The notes below the pieces were generated by a model that saw only the letters and a list, made by a program, of their open reading frames with translations, did not search any database and was not told where the DNA came from. The translations under genes were made by a program, and so were the position numbers. A stretch of 32,683 nt of DNA from Parcubacteria group bacterium (lineage in GTDB: Bacteria; Patescibacteriota; Minisyncoccia; Phycocordibacterales; JACNGX01), in assembly GCA_014383885.1 (NCBI GenBank), contig JACNGX010000031.1:1-32683 (forward strand), in the 5' to 3' direction. Within the stretch, counting starts at the first letter, position 1; each line of letters starts with the position of its first letter. This document shows, piece after piece, positions 1-6,480 of this stretch.

Positions 1-17
1 GCCGACAAGTTCTATTC

Positions 18-94
18 TGGTGGGTGCACCAGGACTTGAACCTGGAACCGCCAAGGTATAAGCTTGGTGCTCTAACCACTTGAGCTATGCACCC
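18..94 (-). tRNA. tRNA-Ile(UAU), CCA encoded
   Basis: Reading the minus strand, the acceptor GGGTGCA pairs with TGCACCC, followed by A73 and an encoded CCA (18-20). The anticodon stem CCAAG/CTTGG encloses the loop CTTATAC, giving anticodon UAU, which reads the Ile codon AUA. The T arm CCAGG-TTCAAGT-CCTGG is regular. Most bacteria read AUA with tRNA-Ile(CAU) modified by TilS, so a genuine UAU tRNA is uncommon. It lies downstream of recG on the same strand. Confidence 0.93.
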
Positions 95-120
95 ACATAT
101 GTTTTCATCCTCTCTTGAAA

Positions 121-159
121 TTAAAAGCTCTGTGCTCTAACCGATTGAGCTATATGCCC
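121..159 (-). pseudogene. 5' half of tRNA-Lys(UUU), cut at the anticodon loop
   Basis: On the minus strand this reads as a regular tRNA 5' half: acceptor strand GGGCATA, a D arm resembling that of the adjacent tRNA-Ile, the anticodon 5' stem CAGAG and the loop CTTTTAA (anticodon UUU, Lys). Homology stops exactly at the end of the anticodon loop. The expected CTCTG strand, T arm and acceptor 3' strand do not follow; instead 26 nt of unrelated sequence lead into tRNA-Ile(UAU). Either this is a recombination remnant, or it is the 5' exon of an interrupted tRNA whose 3' part is outside the window. Confidence 0.75.
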
Positions 160-201
160 ATAAGGGGTATTCAGTATCGTACTATAAAACATCCTTTTTT
201 T

Positions 202-2376
202 CTACTCCAAATGCGGGGCGTCCATGGTGTCTACCGCTTTCTTGATTTCAGGGTGATTGGTGAGATGAGGGTCTTTCTCAAGAAGCAGAGTGGCTTCTTT
301 GCGCGCTGCTTCCACAAGCGGGAGGTTTTTTATGGCTTCCATGCCGATATCGGAAATGCCCCATTGTTTGTCACCGGAGAGCTCGCCCGCGCCGCGGAGA
401 GAAAGGTCCATTTCCGCGAGTGCAAATCCGTCGCGCGCTGAAACGAGTGCGTTGAGTCGATCAAGAGATTGAGATGCATTGGTGTCGGTAAAAAGATAAC
501 AATACGCTTGGTGAGAGCTTCTTTGCACGCGACCGCGAAGCTGGTGAAGCTGGGCTAAGCCAAAGCGCTCCGCGCCCTCAATCACGATGAGCGTGGCATT
601 TGGGACATTCACACCCACTTCCACCACCGATGTCGCCACCAAGATATCTATTTCACCTGATGAGAAGCGTGCCATCACGGAGTCTTTTTCTTTCGGTTTC
701 ATTTTACCATGGAGGATATCAATGGTGTGGTCAGGGAAGATGTTGTGGGAAAGACGCGCGGCCTCGGCTTTCACTGATTTTGTATTAAGTGCCAAGCGTT
801 TGTCTGGATCAGGTTCATCAATCCGCGGACAAATCACATATGCTTGTCTGCCGGCGGCGAGCTCTGTTTTTATATGATCATATACCTTCTCGCGCATGTC
901 GGGTGTAATGATTGAGGTGTGTACACTCTTGCGTCCGGCGGGAAGCTCATCTAAAAGAGTGAGGTCTAAATCACCGTAGATAGTGAGGGCGAGTGTACGA
1001 GGAATGGGAGTTGCCGTCATGGAAAGAAGATGTGGTGCACGATTGTCGCCGTCGCGATGGACAAGTTTCTCACGTTGAGCGGTGCCAAAGCGATGTTGTT
1101 CATCAATAATAGCGTATCCGAAATGCTTGAATGACACACTTTTTTGAATCAGCGCGTGGGTGCCGAAGAGAATGGCGATTTCGCCATTTGCCACCCATTT
1201 CAAAAGCTGCGCACGAGAAATATTAGTTGCTTCCTCTGGATTGCTCTTGGAAGGAAAAACCTTGCAACCACTGCCGGTAATGAGGCCGATACGAATGGGA
1301 AGGTGTTTGAAATATGTTTGAAATGAGGTGAAGTGTTGCGACGCTAAAATCTCAGTCGGTGCCATGTAGGCGACCTGGAACGTTCCGAAATCTTGCCCCT
1401 CGGGGCTGGTGATGACAACGGCGTAGGCTGTGGCTGCCGCGACAACTGTTTTCCCTGAACCGACATCACCTTCAAGGAGCCGGGTCATTGGCTCGTCTTT
1501 TCCCATGTCTTCTATGATTGCCACGATGGCGTGTTCTTGCGCGGTGGTGAGAGGGAAGGGGAATGTGTCGGTAAATGCCACGATAGTGTTTTCATCTGGC
1601 GCGATGCTATATGCACCGAGCGAGTGATACATGGCGCGCGCTTGCGCGCGCGCCACCTGAATCATAAAAATTTCCTCAAACGCAAAACGCTTGCGCGCCG
1701 CGCGCGCATCGGCTTCTTTCTCCGGTGTGTGAATCCACACCAAGGCGGTTGCAAGAGAGGGAAGATTGTAGCGTTTAAGTACGTCGGTAGGAATGGGATC
1801 GGCAAGAAGCTCGTGAGCGCCAAGTGAAAAAAGTTTTTTTACCGCATGCATAATGAAGCGCGACGTAATGCCTTTGGTCTCTGGATACACTGGTGCAGCA
1901 AATGCCTGTATGTCCTCACCTTCGGAAAAAAGCGAATCACCCACATCAATTGGCAGCGCTTTCGTTTTCTCAAATTCGGGATTTCCGAGATAGAGTACGC
2001 CACTCTTCTTTTCCTGCACTTTGCCGGCAAGCTTCACCGACGTGCCGACGGTAAGCACGCTTGCTGCAAACGCTTGATGAAACCATGTGGCGGTGATTTT
2101 TCCACTGCCGTCGTCCACGACGATTTCCCCGACAGGGACATTTGTCTTGAATGTCTTTTTTGTTTTTGCCGAAACGACAGTGCCGTAAATAATTACTTCA
2201 TCACCCTTCTGTAAGTCCACGATACGCTTCATATTTGCGATATGATGATAGCGGGCAGGGAAGTGGTATAAGAGATCAGCGACCGTATCAATACCAAGTC
2301 GCACGAGTGCTGTTTTGTGCGACCCTTGCAGACGAACATGCGCGCCGAGAGAGTTCGAAGGAGAAATATCTGACAT
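202..2376 (-). CDS. recG: ATP-dependent DNA helicase RecG
   Basis: This superfamily 2 helicase remodels stalled forks and branched recombination intermediates in the cytoplasm. The 724-residue protein has the expected order: an N-terminal wedge/OB region (about 50-150), Walker A GDVGSGKT near 304-311, the DEQH box near 425-428, TATPIPRTLALT, and the C-terminal helicase lobe with QLRGRVQRSSHQAYCY. Length is normal to slightly long for the family. I start at the ATG whose protein begins MSDISPSN, because an extended -10 box (TGCTACAAT) ends 6 nt upstream; an in-frame ATG two codons earlier would overlap that box's downstream edge. No Shine-Dalgarno site is visible. The tRNA-Ile and tRNA-Lys fragment follow on the same strand. 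Confidence 0.96.
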   Translation of the reverse strand: MSDISPSNSLGAHVRLQGSHKTALVRLGIDTVADLLYHFPARYHHIANMKRIVDLQKGDEVIIYGTVVSAKTKKTFKTNVPVGEIVVDDGSGKITATWFHQAFAASVLTVGTSVKLAGKVQEKKSGVLYLGNPEFEKTKALPIDVGDSLFSEGEDIQAFAAPVYPETKGITSRFIMHAVKKLFSLGAHELLADPIPTDVLKRYNLPSLATALVWIHTPEKEADARAARKRFAFEEIFMIQVARAQARAMYHSLGAYSIAPDENTIVAFTDTFPFPLTTAQEHAIVAIIEDMGKDEPMTRLLEGDVGSGKTVVAAATAYAVVITSPEGQDFGTFQVAYMAPTEILASQHFTSFQTYFKHLPIRIGLITGSGCKVFPSKSNPEEATNISRAQLLKWVANGEIAILFGTHALIQKSVSFKHFGYAIIDEQHRFGTAQREKLVHRDGDNRAPHLLSMTATPIPRTLALTIYGDLDLTLLDELPAGRKSVHTSIITPDMREKVYDHIKTELAAGRQAYVICPRIDEPDPDKRLALNTKSVKAEAARLSHNIFPDHTIDILHGKMKPKEKDSVMARFSSGEIDILVATSVVEVGVNVPNATLIVIEGAERFGLAQLHQLRGRVQRSSHQAYCYLFTDTNASQSLDRLNALVSARDGFALAEMDLSLRGAGELSGDKQWGISDIGMEAIKNLPLVEAARKEATLLLEKDPHLTNHPEIKKAVDTMDAPHLE

Positions 2377-2382
2377 GAGCAT

Positions 2383-2391
2383 ATTGTAGCA
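2383..2391 (-). promoter_or_regulatory. Extended -10 promoter of recG
   Basis: Minus-strand TGC followed by TACAAT, with 6 nt between the box and the recG ATG. No good -35 hexamer is seen. The spacing predicts a leaderless transcript. Confidence 0.6.
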
Positions 2392-2491
2392 CGAAATCCG
2401 CACCTTCTTTTCTTGCGCGACACTTCAATATATGATACTTTTTTCTGGTTGTTGTACTTTATATATTTTTGAACCTCTGATTTTTTATGAA

Positions 2492-2803
2492 ATGGAAGAA
2501 ACACTTATTACTCAGACAAAACGTCTGAGAGCAAGTTTTTTAACTTGCATGAGGATTGCCCCTACCCCCATCAAAGGGGAAGACTATCTTGTCGATTTCA
2601 GGCGGCTATGCGACGTTCCTCTTGTCGTATGTGTCGATAAAAAATCTGTCTCCATTTCCAACGACAGTGGTATTGAAATAGGATACTACTTGCCGACTAA
2701 TGAAGACAGGGAGTTTTTTACGGGATTAAAAAATCCGGTAATCCATGAACATACGGGAAGTGATGGAAAGTCGATTTTCATCCTCGAAGAAGGGAAGAGG
2801 TAG
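2492..2803 (+). CDS. Hypothetical protein (103 aa)
   Basis: I do not recognise this family. From the ATG at 2492 (MEETLITQ) the 103-residue product is soluble and mixed-charge, with no membrane segment or signal peptide and a C-terminal part rich in Asp, Glu and Gly. The frame is open for another 20 codons upstream, but that extension overlaps the recG promoter region and reads as AT-rich filler. It is transcribed divergently from recG and is followed after 16 nt by a clear rho-independent terminator, which supports it as a real transcription unit. Confidence 0.6.
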   Translation: MEETLITQTKRLRASFLTCMRIAPTPIKGEDYLVDFRRLCDVPLVVCVDKKSVSISNDSGIEIGYYLPTNEDREFFTGLKNPVIHEHTGSDGKSIFILEEGKR

Positions 2804-2819
2804 GTCAGAGAGTGTGTAA

Positions 2820-2843
2820 GGGTCCCTCGGGACCCGTTTTTTT
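2820..2843 (+). terminator. Rho-independent terminator
   Basis: GGGTCC-CTCG-GGACCC followed by CG and seven T residues, just after the small hypothetical gene. Confidence 0.85.
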
Positions 2844-2855
2844 ATTGAGAAAATA

Positions 2856-2864
2856 TGCTATACT
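2856..2864 (+). promoter_or_regulatory. Extended -10 box, possible tRNA-Ser promoter
   Basis: TGCTATACT matches the extended -10 motif seen ahead of other genes here. No ORF of note follows; the next gene is tRNA-Ser at 3032, beyond a strong palindrome, so its target is uncertain. Confidence 0.4.
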
Positions 2865-2946
2865 CTGAAAACACATGTGTGTATATAAAGTTAATTAATT
2901 AATAAAATATATAATTCTTTTGTGGAACACGATGTTTTACGGCTAA

Positions 2947-2998
2947 ACCGAGCACCACTTTTATTTTGAATGTATTCAAAATAAAAGTGGTGCTCGGT
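2947..2998. repeat. Perfect 25-bp inverted repeat with 2-nt centre
   Basis: The left arm (2947-2971) is the exact reverse complement of the right arm (2974-2998), separated only by GT. The outer end is GC-rich (ACCGAGCACCAC) and the centre AT-rich. There is no T-tract, so it is not a normal terminator. It lies upstream of tRNA-Ser and is followed by a weaker hairpin around 3004-3026 (AACATTTTG/CAAAATGTT). Confidence 0.9.
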
Positions 2999-3031
2999 CG
3001 CCCGAACATTTTGAAGGGCAAAATGTTTTAG

Positions 3032-3118
3032 GGAGAGTTGCCAGAGCGGTCGAATGGGGCACCCTGCTAAGGTGTTAGGCGAGCAATCGCCTCGAGGGTT
3101 CGAATCCCTCACTCTCCG
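3032..3118 (+). tRNA. tRNA-Ser(GCU)
   Basis: Acceptor GGAGAGT pairs with ACTCTCC (3111-3117), with G73. The anticodon loop CTGCTAA gives GCU, which reads AGC/AGU. A long variable arm is present, as expected for serine. CCA is not encoded. The 3' end is copied in inverted orientation several times in the adjoining repeats. Confidence 0.95.
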
Positions 3119-3340
3119 CCCGTACAAAAATCAGCATCCTTTGGGATGCGATTTTTTGTTGGGCGGAGAGGAGGAAGCCGACTGCTCGGCTTCCGTGAGG
3201 GATTCGAAAAGGTTCTCCCATATTTTTGAGGAGCTTTGCTCCGAAAAAATGGGAAACCTGCACTGCTCCCGTAGGGAGAGAATCCCTCCGCACAAATAAT
3301 GAGCCGGACGGGAAACCGTCCGGCGATTATATTTGTGCAG
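3117..3340 (+). repeat. Multi-hairpin repeat A, left copy
   Basis: This ~224-bp block recurs in the same orientation at 10196-10418. It folds on paper into consecutive stems: 3134-3139/3144-3149, 3173-3181/3186-3194, a nested stem spanning 3211-3258, 3266-3270/3274-3278, and a two-part stem 3290-3297/3331-3338 enclosing 3303-3310/3317-3324. Between the copies, stems 1 and 5 differ by paired, compensatory changes. It contains inverted tRNA-Ser pieces (for example 3195-3208 against 3099-3112). ORFs across it look like antisense tRNA translations, so I call it non-coding. Confidence 0.85.
3127..3158 (+). terminator. Terminator of tRNA-Ser
   Basis: GCATCC-TTTG-GGATGC followed by GATTTTTT. It is nested in a larger pairing of the tRNA 3' end (3112-3121) with 3161-3170. 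Confidence 0.75.
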
Positions 3341-3604
3341 GTGTTTTCTGGACGAAGTTCGAACATTGTATGAACAAAATCCACAGGATTTTGATTAACT
3401 TCGCACGCGCGGAGCGCGTGGTGGCTTTGAACCAAATCGTACGCTCGGATTTTGTGGCAATGCTGACAATCCGCGCCTCGCGCTCCTTCCAGTCGCGAAC
3501 CAAAACCAAAAATTTCCTTACCTTTCCTTTTAAAACGGCGGGGGGGTGCAGGGGGGAGCCGCAAAAAATTGAAAGGAAATTTTATGGTTTTGTTTTCGTC
3601 GCTT
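3341..3604 (+). repeat. 264-bp terminal inverted repeat B, left
   Basis: The reverse complement of this segment is present at 9932-10195, with the same length and no difference that I found by eye. The outer end reads GTGTTTTCTGGACGAAG. It includes small palindromes (AAAATCCACAGGATTTT; CACGCGCGGAGCGCGTG) and a G-run/C-run region. Together the two copies bracket the restriction-modification/HerA operon and the insertion sequence. I see no convincing gene inside it. Confidence 0.92.
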
Positions 3605-3627
3605 ACAATTTGTTTGTGAAAATTCAA

Positions 3628-3640
3628 GATAACTGTTATC
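3628..3640. promoter_or_regulatory. Candidate operator palindrome
   Basis: GATAACTGTTATC is a perfect 6-1-6 palindrome just upstream of the -35 region of the XRE/methylase operon. A second small dyad, GTGTAACAC (3653-3661), sits between -35 and -10. Controller proteins of restriction-modification systems bind such sites; the assignment here is inference. Confidence 0.5.
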
Positions 3641-3646
3641 ATTATA

Positions 3647-3672
3647 TTGAAAGTGTAACACATCAGTATAAT
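3647..3672 (+). promoter_or_regulatory. Promoter of the restriction-modification operon
   Basis: A perfect -10 TATAAT (3667-3672) is preceded by TTGAAA (3647-3652) at a short spacing of 14 nt. The XRE start codon lies 20 nt downstream of the -10. Confidence 0.6.
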
Positions 3673-3692
3673 ACTATCAAATTATTGAAACC

Positions 3693-3899
3693 ATGGCAAA
3701 AGAAATAGAAATCGGCAAAAATATAAAAAAGTACCGCAACAAACTGGGTTTGTCGCAAGAAGACTTTGCAAAAAAGTCTGATGTGAAATATACGACACTG
3801 ACGAAAATTGAAAGCGGAGTGATAAAAAAACCATCCGTTATGGTTATGGCACAAATTGCCAAAACACTTGGCGTTTCGATTGAGGATTTAATAAAATAA
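3693..3899 (+). CDS. XRE-family regulator (putative restriction controller)
   Basis: A 68-residue protein made up almost entirely of one Cro/C1-type helix-turn-helix: GKNIKKYRNKLGLSQEDFAKK (helices 1-2), SDVKYTTLTKIESG (recognition helix) and a tail ending LGVSIEDLIK. Size and position match C proteins, which time the expression of methylase and nuclease in type II systems. The stop codon is 2 nt before the dam start, so the two are co-transcribed. Its probable targets are the palindromes at 3628-3640 and 3653-3661. No Shine-Dalgarno site is present. The fold is certain; the C-protein role is inferred from context. Confidence 0.88.
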   Translation: MAKEIEIGKNIKKYRNKLGLSQEDFAKKSDVKYTTLTKIESGVIKKPSVMVMAQIAKTLGVSIEDLIK

Positions 3900-3901
3900 T
3901 T

Positions 3902-4858
3902 ATGACTACACAACAAACAATTACAAAACTAGCAGACGATTTGAACATCAACCGAATTTACGCTCGACATGTTTTTCATATTGCGGACAAAGAACAATTG
4001 TTTGAAGATGCTTCTCGCATTGTGAGCGAAAAACCAAAGCCATTTGTAAAATGGGTTGGTGGAAAAAGACAACTCCTCAAGCAATTTCGCGAAATGGGAT
4101 TGTACCCACCCGACGATTTTAATCCTCTTACTAACACATACTTCGAGCCATTTGTCGGTGGAGGTGCTGTCTTTTTTGACCTACTCCCCAAGAAAGCTGA
4201 GCTTTCTGATCTCAATAACGAACTCACCACGACATACAATGTTATAAAAACTGATGTTGACTCACTGATTAAATCACTCAAAAAGCACAAGTACGAAAAA
4301 GAGTATTATCTTAAAATACGAGCAAAAAATCCAAAAAAATTATCAGATGTTGAAGTTGCTTCACGTTTTATTTTCCTAAACCGCACAGGATTCAACGGCA
4401 TGTATCGTGTTAATAGCAAAGGAGGTTTCAATGTACCGTTCGGGAAATATACAAATCCGATAATCTGCGATGAGGAAAACTTACGCAAAGTATCTAAAGT
4501 ATTACAAAAAGTCACAGTAAAAGAACAAGACTACAAAGCAGTCCTAAAAAAAGCAAAAAAGGGCGATTTTGTATATTTTGATCCACCATACTATCCAGTA
4601 AGCAGGACTGCTTCTTTTACTTCATACACAGCAGACTCGTTTCTAGAAAAAGAACAAACAGAGCTAAGGGACACATTTGTGGAACTTCACAAGCGAGGTT
4701 GTTTTGTAATGCTCTCAAATTCAGACACTCCTTTTATCAATGAACTCTATTCAGGTATTAAAGGTGTGAAAGTATCGAAAGTATCTGCTGGACGCTCGAT
4801 AAACTCAAACGCTGCAAAACGTGGAAAGATTAACGAAGTATTAGTAACTAATTATTGA
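3902..4858 (+). CDS. dam: Adenine-specific DNA methyltransferase, Dam/M.DpnII type
   Basis: Class alpha N6-adenine methyltransferase (D12 family), expected to methylate GATC and so protect it from the neighbouring nuclease. Motif X-like KWVGGKRQL is at 50-58, the AdoMet motif FEPFVGGGAVFF at 81-92, FLNRTGFNGMYRVN at 158-171 and catalytic DPPY at 227-230. At 318 residues it is longer than typical Dam, because about 45 N-terminal residues (QTITKLADDLNINRIYARHV region) precede the first conserved motif; they may be a small helical DNA-binding addition. GATC specificity is inferred from family and partner. The region is AT-rich and lysine-rich compared with the flanks, consistent with transfer. 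The next gene starts at, or overlaps, its stop. Confidence 0.93.
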   Translation: MTTQQTITKLADDLNINRIYARHVFHIADKEQLFEDASRIVSEKPKPFVKWVGGKRQLLKQFREMGLYPPDDFNPLTNTYFEPFVGGGAVFFDLLPKKAELSDLNNELTTTYNVIKTDVDSLIKSLKKHKYEKEYYLKIRAKNPKKLSDVEVASRFIFLNRTGFNGMYRVNSKGGFNVPFGKYTNPIICDEENLRKVSKVLQKVTVKEQDYKAVLKKAKKGDFVYFDPPYYPVSRTASFTSYTADSFLEKEQTELRDTFVELHKRGCFVMLSNSDTPFINELYSGIKGVKVSKVSAGRSINSNAAKRGKINEVLVTNY

Positions 4859-4863
4859 ATGAT

Positions 4864-5724
4864 ATGAATAAAACATTTACCGAATTGGCGGACAGTTTCA
4901 AAAGTTCCATAAAAACATGGGATTACTTTGTGAACTGGGATAAGGTATCAACAAATGCTGCCAATCTTGAAATTTCCCTCAACAAACTCAACTACCTGCT
5001 CGGAAAAGAGAACTTGAAAGACGAGTTTGCAAAACTTTATGAATCAAATCCCGACATTGTAAAAGCGTTGCCTGTTTTACTTGCGGTGCGCGAAAATAAA
5101 TTGGAGGTTTTTGATAAAGTGACAAAAGATTCGGAGTTTTTTGATTTCGCCAATAGTGAAGATGGTGCAGAAAAGTATTTTGAGTTTCTTGAAAAATCTG
5201 GGCTTGCTCGTTTGTTCCAAAAAGACGGTATCAAAAACCTTGTTGATTATGCAATGGGTGTTGAAGTTGGCTTGGACAGTAACGGTCGCAAAAATCGTGG
5301 TGGCACGCTTATGGAAGAAATTGTTGAATCGTGCATCAAAGACTTTTCGGAGAGGCTTGGTTTTGAGTATCTTGCACAGGCACGAGCAACTGAGATAAAA
5401 GCAAAATGGGGTTACGAAATAAAGGTTGATAAATCAGAACGAAGTTTTGATTTCGCCGTTTACAATCCTCAAACTAAAAATCTCAAATTGTTTGAAACAA
5501 ACTTCTACAATGGTGGTGGCTCAAAACTGAAAGCGGTTTGTGGCGAATTCCGCAGTTTGTATGACGAACTAACAGAGCAAGATATTGATTTTGTTTGGAT
5601 CACTGACGGACTCGGCTGGGAGACAACAAAACGACCACTTGAAGAAACTTTTAATCACAATAACGGGCAAGTATTTAACCTCAACATGCTCGAGGACGGT
5701 GTTTTGGAGGAATTAACATGGTAA
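4864..5724 (+). CDS. Type II restriction endonuclease, DpnII/MboI family
   Basis: Expected to cut unmethylated GATC. The 286-residue product is close to the length of DpnII. It carries the family block RKNRGGT (about 142-148) and a PD-(D/E)xK-like core, with FDFAVYN giving the Asp (~196) and LFETNFYNGGGSKLKA giving Glu-x-Asn (~211-213). As I recall, the MboI/DpnII family has this ExNFY variant in place of ExK. I start at ATG 4864; a TTG at 4855 overlapping the dam stop would add three residues. M, R and second methylase in tandem resembles the DpnII operon of Streptococcus pneumoniae. Confidence 0.9.
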   Translation: MNKTFTELADSFKSSIKTWDYFVNWDKVSTNAANLEISLNKLNYLLGKENLKDEFAKLYESNPDIVKALPVLLAVRENKLEVFDKVTKDSEFFDFANSEDGAEKYFEFLEKSGLARLFQKDGIKNLVDYAMGVEVGLDSNGRKNRGGTLMEEIVESCIKDFSERLGFEYLAQARATEIKAKWGYEIKVDKSERSFDFAVYNPQTKNLKLFETNFYNGGGSKLKAVCGEFRSLYDELTEQDIDFVWITDGLGWETTKRPLEETFNHNNGQVFNLNMLEDGVLEELTW

Positions 5725-5730
5725 AAAATA

Positions 5731-6480
5731 ATGACAAAGGAATTAAAACTACATCCCGATGAATTTGATCTAGAATGCACGACAGTGTGGGCTTTTCCTC
5801 GACGCGGAAATTGGGCAACGCATAAATCAGATTGGCGTGGCAACTGGTCGCCAGAAGTTGCACGCAATCTTATGCTTCGCTACTCAAAAGAGGGCGATGT
5901 TTTACTTGATCCAATGATTGGTGGCGGCACAACGGCAATCGAAGCAAAAATACTCAATCGCAATATCATTTGTTCGGATATAAACGATGTGGCACTCAAA
6001 CGCACGCGAGAGAGTCTGAAATTTGATACAGATAACAAAGCATGGCAAAAAGTTGTGAAACGCGATGCGCGTAACCTCGGCAAAGCTGAGAATGAAAGTA
6101 TTGACTTCATTCTCACGCACCCGCCCTACGCCGATATTATCAAATATAGCGAGGGAGAAATTGACGAAGATCTTTCAAATATTCACGAGCTAGACGAGTT
6201 TGCAGATGAAATGGAGAAAGTAGCAAAAGAATTGTATCGAGTCCTGAAACCTGGAAAATTTTGTGCAATTTTGATTGGCGACACGCGCCGCAAGAAAATG
6301 TATCAACCACTTGCGTATAAAGTGATGGATCGTTTTTTGAATGCGGGTTTTGAACTTAAAGAAGACATAATCAAACGACAATACAATTGCAAAGCTACAG
6401 GATTTTGGGTCAACAAATCAAAAGAGAGCAATTTCTTGCTCATTATGCACGAGCATTTGTTTGTGTTTCAAAAAATATGA
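5731..6480 (+). CDS. Second DNA methyltransferase (N4/N6 amino-methylase, THPPY motif)
   Basis: A 249-residue AdoMet-dependent amino-methyltransferase. It begins with the block TTVWAFPRRGNWATHKSDWRG and continues with GNWSPEVARNLMLRYS. The AdoMet motif VLLDPMIGGGTTAIEA is near 57-72 and the catalytic motif THPPYADI at 129-136, so motif I precedes motif IV. DpnII-type systems often carry a second methylase; in S. pneumoniae it protects incoming single-stranded DNA. This protein is not an obvious DpnA orthologue, and HPPY replaces the usual DPPY/SPPY, so the modified base and site are unknown. It begins 6 nt after the nuclease stop and its own stop overlaps the HerA start (ATGA). Confidence 0.85.
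   Translation: MTKELKLHPDEFDLECTTVWAFPRRGNWATHKSDWRGNWSPEVARNLMLRYSKEGDVLLDPMIGGGTTAIEAKILNRNIICSDINDVALKRTRESLKFDTDNKAWQKVVKRDARNLGKAENESIDFILTHPPYADIIKYSEGEIDEDLSNIHELDEFADEMEKVAKELYRVLKPGKFCAILIGDTRRKKMYQPLAYKVMDRFLNAGFELKEDIIKRQYNCKATGFWVNKSKESNFLLIMHEHLFVFQKI

Noticed and set aside
3117-3610. Long ORFs on both strands over the A and B repeats (up to 184 codons)
   Set aside because: They are translations of antisense tRNA-Ser and hairpin repeats, appear identically at both repeat copies, and have no start signals or protein-like composition.
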